DNA of 64,000 nucleotides from assembly GCF_904849725.1 (NCBI RefSeq), contig NC_058522.1, forward strand, positions 436,323,529-436,387,528. The letters are read 5' to 3'. The notes under the pieces were generated by a model. That model was not told where the DNA came from. It did no database searches and saw nothing but the letters and a program-made list of their open reading frames with translations. This DNA comes from Hordeum vulgare subsp. vulgare. Taxonomy: Eukaryota; Streptophyta; Magnoliopsida; Poales; Poaceae. Shown in pieces: positions 10,453-21,005 of this stretch. Position 1 is the stretch's first letter. Each line of letters begins with the position of its first letter. The translations under genes were made by a program, and so were the position numbers.

Positions 10453-10553
10453 ATAGCAATCTTGACTCGCTCCGAAAACCCATGCTTCTTGCTGTTGTGG
10501 GTGGCCTTGAACAAGTCAATCACAGACAACTCCTCACCCTCACGCTCTTCTTT
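10453..10553 (-). pseudogene. TNPA-like gene, DLFKATHNSKKHGF exon
   Basis: Bounded on the minus strand by a TTTCAG acceptor and a GTAAGTTCC donor. It encodes EEREGEELSVIDLFKATH and then NSKKHGFSERVKIAI, which matches the most conserved block of the plant Transposase_24 family. The exon itself is open. Confidence 0.85.
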
Positions 10554-10649
10554 CTGAAATATTTTTCAACAAAAATCAAAATGTTATTCAGCAAGAATAA
10601 GAAATGTTATTCAATGAGGATCAAACGGTAAGGTCTCTAGAGAAAAGTA

Positions 10650-10754
10650 CTCACAATGGCAAAAATGTGTGCTGTGTAGTGTGTGGAACCAGTTCTCTGT
10701 TGGTACACTACCTTTTCTCGATTAATCTTGTTCGACACAGAGGTTTCCGACAAA
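10650..10754 (-). pseudogene. TNPA-like gene, NREKVVYQQRTGS exon
   Basis: It encodes SNKINREKVVYQQRTGSTHY and ends at a GTGAGT donor near 10653. The NRxK...TGS pattern is typical of this family. I could not find a clean AG acceptor at the expected place (the bases read TCG), so the acceptor may be mutated. Confidence 0.7.
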
Positions 10755-10966
10755 AAAGCATAATGTTATTTGCCAAGTTGAAAGAAAGTGGAATATAAAG
10801 TAGTATAGTAGGACAATACGAGTCTGAGCATATTTGATTTGGAAATATTTCAGTTATCCTGCACTAGCACAAGTACATGAACAACTGGTACTATATAAGA
10901 GTCAGTTATCCTGCACTAGTATAATGTTCCTACTTTGATCATAAAGATGGAAGAGGAAGAAGGGGA
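10755..10966 (-). other. TNPA-like intron remnant next to E4
   Basis: Non-coding. CAGTTATCCTGCACTAG occurs twice, about 52 bp apart (10851 and 10903). The stretch ends at the E4 duplication GGGGA (10962-10966). Confidence 0.5.
10962..10966. repeat. E4 target site duplication, left copy
   Basis: GGGGA here and GGGGA at 21006-21010, a perfect match. Confidence 0.85.
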
Positions 10967-11361
10967 TGACTCCGTAACAGCAGACCTTCCCTTGCAACGG
11001 CACCAGAAGAATGCTGCTAGCACTGCCCAGCAATCGAAACTAGAAGAATGTTGTTGACGGCCCACCAGCACGTAGGATCGTAGTAGTTTCCGAGGGTAGA
11101 GTATTCGACCCAAATTTGTTGATCGCCTATAGGAGGTGAGAGGATACTCTCAAGTATTAGGAGCTGAATGTGTCAGATTCAACCACACCTGAAAGATTAG
11201 TATGTGCAAGCAAAGTAGTAACAACAAAGTAGTATGATAACAACGGTGTTAGAAACGATCTGTTGACACGACAGACTATTTCTAACGATTGTATCAGTGG
11301 CGCCTAGTTGCCTCATTGACGGAAATTGTCAGTTCCCGTCAATGACCAGCGAATCAAGATT

Positions 11362-11530
11362 GTAGCAGGTAGCAGCAGTGTAACGAGTAATAGCAGTGGC
11401 AAGGAACAACAATAGTGACAGCAGTAGCAGGTAGCAACAGTAGCAAACGACATTAGCAGCAACAGTAGCAGCAGAGCAAGACAAGTAACAGCAGCAGCAA
11501 CAGAGCAAGACAAGTAACAACAGCAGTAGG
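11362..11530. repeat. AGC/AAC trinucleotide-rich tract in E4 3' LTR
   Basis: About 170 bp made largely of GTAGCA, CAGCAG and CAACAG. The equivalent in the 5' LTR is at about 19762-19898 and is shorter, which shows length change after insertion. Confidence 0.8.
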
Positions 11531-12303
11531 ACAAACTCGTAGGCAATGGGTCGGTGATTTGTTTGGATGATATTCATCATGCAACAGTTATAATACGGAG
11601 AGATATGTGGCTAGCTCCCGTTCGTCAATGTGATATAGGCATGCATTCTGTGTGTCGTCATACGTGCTTAGGGAAAAGAACTTGCATGACATCTATTGTC
11701 CATCCCTCCCGTGGCAGCGGGGTCCAAAAGGAAACTACGGGATATTAAGGTCCTCCTTTTAATAAAGAACCGGACCAACGCAATAGCACTTGGTGAACAC
11801 ATGAACTCCTCAAACTACGGTCATCACCGGGAGTGGTTCTGGTTATTGTTACTCCGGGGTTGCCGGATCATAACACATAGTAGGTAACTACAACTTGCAA
11901 GATCGGATCTAAAACACACATATATTGGTGACAACATAATAATTTCAGATCTGAAATCATGGGACTCGGGCCCTAGTGACAAGCATTAAGCATGGCAAAG
12001 TAGTAGCAACATCAATCTCAAAACATAGTGGATACTAGGGATCAATCCTCGTCAAAACTAATTCAATTACATGATAGATCTCATCCTACTCATCACCGCC
12101 CAGCGAGCCTATGAATAGATTACTCACGAACGACGAAGAGCTTCATGGAATTGGAGAGGGAAGAAGGTTGATGATGACAATGGCGACGATTTCCCCTCTC
12201 CGGAGCCCAAAACGGACTCCAGATCTGCCCTCCAGATGAAGAACAGGTTGTGGCAGCGCCTCCGTATCGCAAACGCGACGATTCCTCTCTTTTTATTTTT
12301 TCT

Positions 12304-12325
12304 GGGATGAAAGTGAACTTATAGA
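12304..12325 (-). promoter_or_regulatory. E4 LTR promoter, TATA-like box
   Basis: The minus strand reads CTCTATAAGTTCAC, about 40 bp downstream of the U3 hairpin at 12359-12409. The same box is in the 5' LTR near 20683-20697. Confidence 0.55.
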
Positions 12326-12358
12326 GCTGAGATTGGGGGCGGCAGAGCCACGTGGGCC

Positions 12359-12409
12359 CCACAAGCTTGCCCACCGCCACCAGGGGGCTGGCGGTGGTAG
12401 GGCTTGTGG
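12359..12409. repeat. E4 U3 stem-loop, double-stem form
   Basis: Outer arms CCACAAGC (12359-12366) and GCTTGTGG (12402-12409). Inner arms CCACCGCCA (12371-12379) and TGGCGGTGG (12389-12397), 9 bp and perfect. The 5' LTR version near 20727-20775 keeps the outer arms and 7 bp of the inner stem. Confidence 0.75.
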
Positions 12410-12646
12410 CCCACTGGCCCACCCCCTCAGGTGGATCTTTGCGCAGGTATTTTTCTTATTTTCCAAAAATGTTCCTCGTAAATTTTTAGGACGTTCTGAG
12501 AACTTTGATTTCTGCACAAAAATAACACCAAGGCAATTCTGCTGAAAACAGCGTCAGTCCAGGTTAGTTCCATTCAAATCATGCAAATTAGAGTCCAAAA
12601 CAAGGGCAAAAGAGTTTGGAAAAGTAGATACGATGGAGACGTATCA

Positions 12647-12659
12647 ACTCCCCCAAGCT
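12647..12659 (-). other. E4 polypurine tract
   Basis: Minus strand AGCTTGGGGGAGT directly before the LTR TG. The identical 13-mer also lies inside the element at 14545-14557. Confidence 0.85.
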
Positions 12660-14544
12660 GAAAACTTTGCTTGTCCTCAAGCAACTCAGTTGACAAACTG
12701 AGAGAGAAAGAAAAACTTTGACAAACTCTGTTTGATCTTGTTGTTGCAACTATGTCTAACTCATAACGAGAATTTCAGCAAGATCACAAGTTAACCTAAT
12801 AAGAAAGTGACACAAAGTCTCACGGTAAACTAATATCAATGGCATAATCAGCTAACGAGCAAATAATAATGAGTTTCAAATACCAACACTTCAATCAAAG
12901 CAAGCATGAAGCAATATGAATAGGTGGTATCTCGCTAGCTCTTTCTGAGACCGCAAAACATAAATGCAGAGCACTTTCAAAGATCAAGGGCTGACTAAAT
13001 GTTTTAATTCATAGCAACGAAGATCCAGTCATAGTCATACTCAATATCAATCAAAAGCAAAGCATAAAAATGACAGAGGTGCTCTCTAATTGGTGCTTAT
13101 ATAAGAGGAGGATGACTCGACAGGAAAATAAATAGACATGCCCTTCGCAGAGGGAAGCATTGATTTGCAGAGGTGCCATAGCTCAAGCTTTGAAAACAGA
13201 GATAATAACTATGGGTGGCATGCTTTCATTGTCAACACAATGACCAAGAGTTCTCAATATCTTCCATGCTACTCATGCTATAGGCGGTTCCCAAACAGAA
13301 AAGTAATGTTTTAACTCCCCACCACCAATCAATCACACTCCACGGCTAGCCAAATCCTCGGGTACCATCCATACTAACATCGATCCGAGGGGAGTCTTGT
13401 TTTACAGTTATGTTTTCGATTTAAACGTGGAACTGGGCATTCGAATTACCAGCCCCTTTCTCGTGAATGACAGTGAATAAACACATGTCGAGGATAACAC
13501 TCCTAGCATGGAAGATACAAATATCCACCTATCACCACATGAGCGGTTCGGGCTTGCAAAACAGATTATTTCTTGAAGGTTTAGAGAGTGGCACATGCAA
13601 ATTTACTTGGAACGGCAGGTAAATACCGCAAATAGGTAGGTATGGTGGACTCTCATGGAAAAACTTTTGGGTTTATGGAAGTGGATGCACAAGCAGTATT
13701 CCTCTTAGTACAAGTGAAGGCTAGCAGAAGACTGGGAAGCGACCAACTAGAGAGCGACAACAGTCATCAAGATGCAATGAGTTTGGCTAACATTGAATGC
13801 AAGCATGAACATGATATAAATCACCATGAACACGAACATGATAGAGGCTATGTTGATTTTGTTTCAACTACTTGCATGAACATGCGCCAAGTCAAGCCAC
13901 TTGAATCATTCAAAGGAGAATACCATCCTATCATACTACATCATAGTCATCTCAAAATCTATGTTGGCATTCAAGACAAACCATTATAAACTCTCAGCTA
14001 AATAAGCATGGCATCAGAAACTATGATCTCTGAGTTGTCATTGCAAACATGGTTTTCTCACAACAAAGCTCAATCTGGGTTGACAAGCTAGTCATATTTA
14101 CAAAAACAAAATACATAGAGTTCATACCAGCTTTTCAGCCTCAGTCACTTCATCATATATCATCATTATTGCCTTTCACTTGCACGATCGAATGATGTGA
14201 ACAATAATAAGAGTGCTCGTGCATTGGACTAAGTTGAATCTGCAGGCAAACACAAAGGAGAAGACAAAGTAATATGGCTCTTTGAAAGCTAAACAGGTAT
14301 GCATGCAAGAACCACTAAACATTGTAACCAATATCTTCTACCTTGACCCAAAGAAAAAGAAAACTATTTACACGGGAAAACTCCCAAGAAGAAAAAGAAG
14401 AAAGAAAAATCTTTTTGGGGTTTCTCAAAAGGACACAAAACAAGAAAAGAAAATAAACTAGCATGGATAATACAATGGCAAAGTGTAAACACCGGCAAAC
14501 AAAGTGAAAGCATAAGCATGAATGTAAAGTCGGTGAGAACACGT
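12660..14544 (-). other. E4 3' untranslated region
   Basis: No retroelement protein is encoded. One 115-codon frame on the opposite strand (13642-13989) has no recognisable domain and is probably chance. The stretch GGTAGGTATGGTGG near 13637 also occurs in E1 (5221), so this non-coding region is partly shared between the families. Confidence 0.6.
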
Positions 14545-14567
14545 ACTCCCCCAAGCTTAGGCTTTTA
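14545..14567 (-). other. Internal polypurine-tract copy in E4
   Basis: 14545-14557 is identical to the E4 polypurine tract. 14549-14567 (CCCCAAGCTTAGGCTTTTA) is identical to 6062-6080 in E1 and 44268-44286 in E2. It sits just past the end of the extra ORF. Confidence 0.75.
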
Positions 14568-15650
14568 TCCTAACTTGGTATACTCCCAAGGTGGGAAATA
14601 ACCAGCTCCGGGATACTCCGGAGCAGACTGTGGATGCCACTGCTGTGTGAGCTCCTCTGGCTCTCACTAATAAGCTGGCATGTGGTACTCAACTGGCGGC
14701 TCGGGCACGGGCGCCTGTGGTTGGGCCAAGCCCCAATATGCGTAGATGTCCGAGGGCATAATGGTGTACCTGCCTGCATGAAGATCGAACAAAGAAGGAG
14801 CAGGCAAACTAATAGTCTCTCGAGTACCCTCACTAAATACCAGGTTATAAATCATCCGTCTGCTAGCATCTCTATCTAGAAAATCATGGCGAACCATGCT
14901 GTCATAATCCAAATATTTCTCAGGGAGAAGCATCTCTCGTTCCTCTCCCAGTCTAATTAATGGGTATCTCAAAGTGTCTGGCAAGACGGGTAGCATAGAT
15001 ACCTCCATAGACGACACCCTTGGAACGGTTGGTGTTCAACCGCTGGGCTACTATAACACCTAGGCTATAAGTCTTGTCGTTATAAAGGCCTTCACGCAAA
15101 ACCGCAAGGTCTGGAGAACTAAGTGATCCAGCCTCCCCACGACCAATCAAACATTTTCCCACAAATAGTGAGAAGTACCGACGCACAGGAAAATGTATGC
15201 TAGCAATTCTAGCGCGAGACACTCCTCTCTCCTCTCCAACAGCAATAGTACCAATGAAATCGTCCAAGTCCCGTGGACGAGGGTCACGGAAATCCCCAAC
15301 ATAAGGTAATTTGCATACATTGAAAAAATCTTGTAGCGTTATGCACTGGGGAACATCATAAATCATGAAAGCAACCATGGGAGGATTCTTCCTCGGATAA
15401 AAGTTGAAGCTTTGAACAAAATATTGGTGAGGAGGAGGTATTGTGAGCACTTATCTGCAACGAACGCAGTAAGTCCTGCGTTCTCCACCAAGTAATAAAA
15501 GTCTTCATAAAGCCCAGCGACGCGCAAAAATTCATCACTTGGCCATTCGCACGCTCGAACTTCTGTGACTCGAGGGACTACGTACTTGGGGTGGTGCTTC
15601 TCATCCTCCTTGGGGTTACGACTTGAAGATCCTCTCAAAAACCTCCTCAT
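14568..15650 (-). pseudogene. Athila-type extra ORF (ATHILA ORF / plant transposon protein family)
   Basis: Three overlapping frames read one after another: 15363-15650 (starts MRRFLRGSSSRNPKEDEKHH), 14953-15450 and 14667-15017. Together they look like one protein broken by two frameshifts, with a stop or shift near 14670 and an end near 14570. Recognisable parts are CEWPSDEFLRVAGL, FYPRKNPPMVAFMIYDVP, RYFSLFVGKCLIGRG and NDKTYSLGVIVAQRL. This fits the extra ORF carried by Athila-lineage elements, sometimes called env-like from its position, although I see no signal peptide or membrane segment. The product's role is not established. It is preceded by the LTR-like segment 15900-16320, which may have acted as its promoter (inference). 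Confidence 0.65.
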
Positions 15651-15899
15651 CTTTTCCTTTTTCTAGCTCTAAAAAATTCTGAAATTTTTAGAGACTTCGA
15701 AAGAAAAGTGAATAAAGATTAACCCAACTCGTAGAAACTACTCCTACTAGTGCCTAGAGACCGTATCACGTGCTAAAACTACTTGGGACCAGCTAAATCA
15801 ACATTTCTAGCTCAAGAACAGGGTCACCAAGGTAGCAAGAATACACGAAGGATAAAGCACTAGAGCAAAAACTAATTGGACCAATGGAGGAGTCACTTA

Positions 15900-16320
15900 C
15901 CAAGGAGTAAATTCCCCAAAACGGTTCGGAGAATGGTGCTTTGAGCAAGGAGATCGAAAATCACACCCAAATGAGCAAGAACACGGGTTTGAGTTGCGAA
16001 ATAATTTTTTTCTCGAGGTGGAAGAAGAGGCTCAGAGCTGGAATGAGTGGCGGGGGTTCCTGTGGGCCCCACAAGCTTGCTAGCCGCCACCAGGGGCGGT
16101 GGCGGTGGCAGGGCTTGTGGCCCACTGGTCTGGCCCCCAGGCCAGCTCTCAGGCCCAGTATTTTTCAAATATTCTAGAAAAAATAATACTAAAGTTTCAG
16201 GACCATCGGAGAACTTTTATTTTCGAGTTGTTTTTCTCCGGGACGCTAAAACAGAAAACAGGAAAAACCAAACTAAATCTATCATTTTTCTTCTAAGCAA
16301 CAGAAAATGAAAGCTCAAAA
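15900..16320 (-). repeat. LTR-promoter-like segment inside E4
   Basis: The minus strand resembles the E4 LTR around 12310-12540: an AAGTTCTC-type stretch, then GGGCCAGTGGGCCACAAGCC, a stem-loop with CCGCCACC/GGTGGCGG inner arms (16084-16091 and 16098-16105) and CCACAAGC/GCTTGTGG outer arms (16069-16076 and 16113-16120). It has no TG/CA ends or duplication, so it is not a separate insertion by that test. It lies between protease and the extra ORF, where pol would be expected. Confidence 0.6.
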
Positions 16321-16450
16321 CAGAGGTATGTGACTCTTTGATTCATCCATTTCATGGTCATCGAAAGAAATCCGTCAATGGGGTTGATCAAGTCCTCATA
16401 ACAAAACCTTCTCGAATCGCAAGAGAGAACGAAGAATTTTTGAATAACCA

Positions 16451-17560
16451 CTAAGTCACCTCATTGGGGATATGTATCTCCCCAACAAGAAAATCATACT
16501 TTATCTTGACACGAGAAATAGGGCATTCAAAGCTCCCAATAAGAATCGATGAAGTCTTTTCGATAGCATTGACGCAATGTACTTGATATCGTTTCTTCGG
16601 AAAGTGCATTGTGTGCTCATTACCGTTGACATGGAAAGTGACATTGCCTTTGTTGCAATCTATAACAGCCCCTGCAGTGTTTAAAAAGGGTCTTCCAAGG
16701 ATGACAACCATGGCATCATCCTCACGAATATCCAAGATAACAAAGTCTGTTAAGATAGTGGTGTTAGCAACCACAACAGGCACATCCTCGCAAATGCCGA
16801 TAGGGAAAGCAGTTGATTTGTCGACCATTTGCAGAGAAATTTCAGTGGGTGTCAACTTATCCAATTCAAGTCTACGATAAAGAGAGAGCGGCATAACACT
16901 AACACCGGCTCCAAGGTCACATAAGGCAGTTCTTACGTAGTTTCCTTTAATGGAGCAAGGTATAGTGGGCACTCCGGGATCACCAAGTTTCTTAGGAGTT
17001 CCACCTTTGAAAGTGTAATTGGCAAGCATGGTGGAGATCTCAAGATCTGGTATCTTCCGTTTATTAGTCACGATATCCTTCATGTACTTGGCATACAGAG
17101 ATATCTTGAGCATCTCAGTTAACCGCATCTGCAGAAAGATGGGTCTTATCATCTCAACGAAGCGCTCAAAATCCTCATCATCCTTTTTCTTGGATGGCTT
17201 AGGAGGAAAGGGCATAGATCTCTGAACCCATGGCTCCCTTTCCTTACCCTGCTTCCTAGCAGTGAAGTCATTCTTATCGTATTTCTTAGGTTGTGGGTTA
17301 TCACGATTAACCATAGGTTCAATCTCCACATCCTCATCATTGCTAGGTTGAGCATTATTATGAACATCACTATCCATATTGTCACCAGGTTCATGTTCAT
17401 CACCAGATTGTGTTTTTGCATCAGACGCAGAAATATCATTAGGTTCTTCAGGTGTGACAGTATTTGGCGAACAGGCATGTAGGTTTCTATCATCCTTCTT
17501 CTTCTCCTTAGGATTACTGGGTGTATCAGCATTAGTTCCTTGAGAATCTTGATCAATTTC
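16451..17560 (-). pseudogene. E4 aspartic protease region (end of gag-pro)
   Basis: The frame is open from about 17560 down to a TGA/TAA-type stop at 16451. It holds an acidic linker, a basic EREPWVQRSMPFPPKPSKKK stretch, then a retropepsin-like domain with ALCDLGAGVSVMPLSLY (catalytic Asp in DLGA, near residue 155 of the part after Met 17377) and VVILGRPFLNTAGAVID near residue 235. The protein would cleave the Gag polyprotein. It is joined to gag by a frameshift near 17555. No RT follows: the frame ends and non-coding DNA begins. A DLGA active site instead of DTGA is common in plant Athila-type elements. Confidence 0.82.
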
Positions 17561-19297
17561 TTAGGACGACCTTCAGGATACAATGGTTCCTGAGTCATTT
17601 TGCCTCCTCTAGTAATGACTCTGACCGAGTTGTCATTTAATTCATTGAGCAAGTCATTATGAGCTTTAAGTACTTGTTCTACCTGAGTAGTAATCATAGA
17701 GGCATGTTTACTCAGAAGCTTCAGATCATTGACATTTCTGTCTAGACAAGCACTTAAATGGCTAAGCATACGAGTACTTTGTTCCAAATGTCTGCTAACA
17801 TAATCATTGAAATTCTGTTGTTTGGCAACAAAGTTGTCAAATTCATCAAAGCATAGGCTAGCAGGTTTGTCAAAAGGAATATCACTCTCGTCAAACCTAC
17901 GCAGAGAATTCACTTCTACTACTTGTATCGGGTTATCGAGACCATGGATATCTTCGATAGGTGGTAGATTTTTGACATCTTCAGATCTAATGCCTTTCTT
18001 TTGCATAGATTTCTTGGCTTCTTGCATATCTTCGGGACTGAGGAATAGAATACCTCTTTTCTTAGGAGTTGGCTTAGGAGGTGGTTTAGGAATAGTCCAA
18101 GCATTATCATTGATCAAGATGTTATTCAGTAGGGTCTCAGTTTGTTCTACAGTTCGTTCCCTAAAAACACAACCGGCACAACTATCTAGGTGGTCTCTAG
18201 AGGCATTAGTAAGTCTGTTATAGAGGATATCAAGTATCTCGTTCTTCTTAAGAGGGTGATCAGGCAAAGCATTCTGTAGCTGGACGAGCCTCCCCCAAGC
18301 TTGTTGAAGACTCTCTCCTTGGAACATGAGCAAAGTTGTATATTTCCTGCAAGGCAGCTTGCTTCTTATGGGCAGGGAAATATTTCTCACAGAAGTAATA
18401 GACCATATCCTGGGGACTACTCACACATCCAGGAGCAAGAGAGGTGAACCAGGCTTTAGCGTCATCCTTTAGAGAGAAAGGAAACAACTTAAGGATATAG
18501 TAGTGGCGGATCTTCTCCTCATTAGTGAAAAGCGTGGCTATATCGTGTAGTTTGGTAAGATGGGCTATGTCCGTCTCAGACTCATAACCGTGAAAAGGAT
18601 CAGATTCGACTAGAGAGATTATCTGAGGATCAACAAAGAATTCATAATCCTTATCGATGATAAAGATAGGTGAAGTGGCAAACTTCGGGTCGTATTTCAT
18701 CCTAGCTTTCAAAGATTTTTCCTTACACTTGAGAAGTAATTTCTCAGCGTCATAGGCATCCTTACACGCAAGAAAATCCTCAGCTATCTCTCCCTCCATA
18801 ACGTAACCCTCAGGTATATTAGGCAGTTCATATCTAGGAGAGCTAGATCTAGCAGGAGCAAAAGTAGGTTCTATCTCAATAGTATCGGTAGTTTCAGAAG
18901 CATCACGAGCATTGGCAGTAACTCTAGAAATATGAGCATCAAGGAATACCCCTAGTGGAACATCAGACAAAGTAGTATCTCTAGCAGTATCAAGCATAGC
19001 ATCTCTAGCAGTATCAAGCATAGCATCTCTAGCAGTATCAAGCATAGCATCATCAGGCATAGTATCAAGCATAGCATCTCTAGCAATATCAAGCATAGCA
19101 TCTCTAGCAGTAGCATCATAAGCATCATCAAGCACAGGCAACATATCATGATTTCTAGCAGGAGGTGATGTCGCAAACTTACTCATAACTGAAGGTGAAT
19201 CAAGTGCACAGCTAGATGGCAATTCCTTACCTCCCCTCATAGTTGAGGGCAAGACTTTGGTTTTTGGATCCTTCAGATTCTTCATATTGATCAGCAT
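17150..19297 (-). pseudogene. E4 gag, frameshifted
   Basis: Gag begins at about 19283-19297 and has two frames: 18260-19297, then 17149-18390 after a shift near 18315 next to a QQAWGRLVQLQNALPDHPLKK block. The N-terminal part carries six 8-residue repeats (ARDAMLDT type, encoded by 18971-19110). The central part has the retrotransposon gag core, with IRHYYILKLFPFSLKDDAKAWF and the DMVYYFCEKYFPAHK helix. The later part has a proline-lysine stretch (PKPPPKPTPKKRG) and heptad-like leucines. A second shift near 17555 leads into protease. Gag would form the particle that holds element RNA. I saw no CCHC zinc knuckle. Confidence 0.85.
18971..19110 (-). repeat. 24-bp tandem repeat coding 8-residue units in E4 Gag
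   Basis: Six units of about 24 bp (core ATCTCTAGCAGTATCAAGCA on the plus strand). The fourth unit is changed and 3 bp longer. The repeat stays in the gag frame. Confidence 0.88.
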
Positions 19298-19335
19298 ATG
19301 TAAATCCCAAGTGACTCAGAGAATATAGCAATACC

Positions 19336-19353
19336 TCCGCGGCAACGGCGCCA
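19336..19353 (-). other. E4 primer binding site, tRNA-Asp type
   Basis: The plus strand reads TCCGCGGCAACGGCGCCA, 17 of 18 bases as in E1. It lies 9 nt from the 5' LTR. Confidence 0.85.
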
Positions 19354-19362
19354 GAAAAATGC

Positions 19363-21005
19363 TGACTCCATAACAGCAGACCTTCCCTTGCAACGACACC
19401 AGAAGAATGCTTCTAGCACTGTCCAGCAATCGAAACTAGAAGAATGTTGTTGACGGCCCACCAACGCGTGGGATCGTAGCAGTTTTCAAGGGTAGAGTAT
19501 TCGACCCAAATTTGTTGATCGCCTATAGGAGGTGAGAGGATACTCTCAAGTATTAGCAGCTGAATGTGTCAGATTCAACCACACCTGAAAGATTAGTATC
19601 TGCAAGCAAAGTAGTAACAGCAAAGTAGTATGATAACAACGGTGTCAGAAACGATCTATTGACACGGCAGACTATTTCTAACGATTGTATCAATGGCGCA
19701 ATGTTGCCTCGTTGACGGAAATTGCCAGTTCCCGTCAACGACCAACAAATCAAGATTGTAGCAGGTAGTAGTAGTGTAACGAGTAATAGCAGTGGCAAGG
19801 AATAGCAGTAGTGACAGCAGTAGCAAGTAGCAACAGTAGCAAACGACAGTAGCATCAACAGTAGCAGCAGAGCAAGACAAGTAACAGCAGCAGTAGGACA
19901 AACTCGTAGGCAATGGGTCGGTGATTTGTTTGGATGATATTCATCATGCAATAGTAATAACACGGAGAGATATGCGGTTAGCTCCCGTTCGTCAATGTGA
20001 TGTAGTCATGCATTCCGTGTGTCGTCATACGTGCTTAGGGAAAAGAACTTGCATGACATCTATTGTCCATCCCTCCCATGGCAGCGGGGTCCAAAAGGAA
20101 ATTATGGGATATTAAGGTTCTCCTTTTAATAAAGAAGCAGACCAACACATTAGCACTGGGTGAACACATGAACTCCTCAAACTATGGTCATCACCGGGAG
20201 TGGTTTCGGTTATTGTCACTCCGGGGTTGCCGGATGATAACACATAGTAGGTAACTAAAACTTGCAAGATCGGATCTAAAACACACATATATTGGCGACA
20301 ACATAATAATTTCAGATCTGAAATCATGCCACTCGGGCCCTAGTGACAAGCATTAAGCATGGCAAAGTAGTAGCAACATCAATCTCAAAACATAGTGGAT
20401 ACTAGGGATCAATCCCTGTCAAAACTAACTCGATTACATGATAGATCTCATCCTACTCATCACCGCCCAGCGAGCCTACGAATAGATTACTCGCGAACGA
20501 CGTAGAGCTTCATGGAATTGGAGAGGGAATAAGGTTGATGATGACGATGGCGACAATTTCCCCTCTCCGGAGCCCAAAACGGACTCCAGATCTTCCCTCC
20601 AGATGAAGAACAGGTTGTGGCGACGCCTCCGTATCGCAAACGCGACGAAATCTTCTCTTTTTATTTTTTCTAGGACGAAAGTGAACTTATAGAGCTGAGA
20701 TTGGGGGCGGCAGAGCCACGTGGGCCCCACAAGCTTGCCCACCGCCACCAGGGGGTAGCGGTGGCATGGCTTGTGGCCCACCCCTTCAGGTGGATCTTTG
20801 CGCACGTATTTTTCTTATTTTCAAAAAATGTTCCTCGTAAATTTTCAGGACGTTCTGAGAACTTTGATTTCTGCACAAAAATAACACCAAGGCAATTGTG
20901 GTGAAAACATCGTCAGTCCAGGTTAGTTCCGTTCAAATCATGCAAATTAGAGTCCAAAACAAGGGCAAAAGAGTTTGGAAAAGTAGATACGATGGAGACG
21001 TATCA
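19363..21005 (-). repeat. E4 5' LTR
   Basis: 1643 bp, TGACTCC...GTATCA, followed by the GGGGA duplication at 21006-21010. A primer-site echo lies at 19393-19411, just inside the end. Confidence 0.92.

Larger units (their letters stand above)
10967..12646 (-). repeat. E4 3' LTR
   Basis: 1680 bp, longer than the 5' LTR (1643 bp). Differences include an extra AGCAACAGAGCAAGACAAG-type repeat copy near 11490 and extra bases near 12388-12420. Contains the AGC/AAC-rich tract 11362-11530. Confidence 0.92.
10967..21005 (-). mobile_element. E4: complete Athila-lineage Gypsy LTR element without pol, 10.0 kb
   Basis: LTRs at 10967-12646 and 19363-21005 both read TGACTCC...GTATCA on the plus strand and are flanked by a perfect GGGGA duplication. 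A near-exact tRNA-Asp primer site lies at 19336-19353 and a polypurine tract at 12647-12659. On the minus strand the order is gag, aspartic protease, an LTR-like segment (15900-16320), an extra Athila-type ORF, a non-coding stretch, then the 3' LTR. RT, RNase H and integrase are missing, and no space is left for them. gag, protease and the extra ORF all carry frameshifts. It sits in an intron of the TNPA-like gene. Confidence 0.92.

Noticed and set aside
11313..11580. Leu/Cys-rich frames over the trinucleotide tract in the E4 LTR
   Set aside because: They are readings of an AGC/AAC simple repeat; the equivalent tract in the other LTR has a different length and breaks them.
13642..13989. 115-codon plus-strand frame in the E4 3' region, His/Glu-rich
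   Set aside because: It is antisense to the element, has no domain I recognise, and lies in DNA that diverges freely between related elements.
18961..19110. Possible CRISPR-like spaced repeats
   Set aside because: Units are directly adjacent with no spacers and stay in the gag frame; this is a coding tandem repeat in a plant retroelement.
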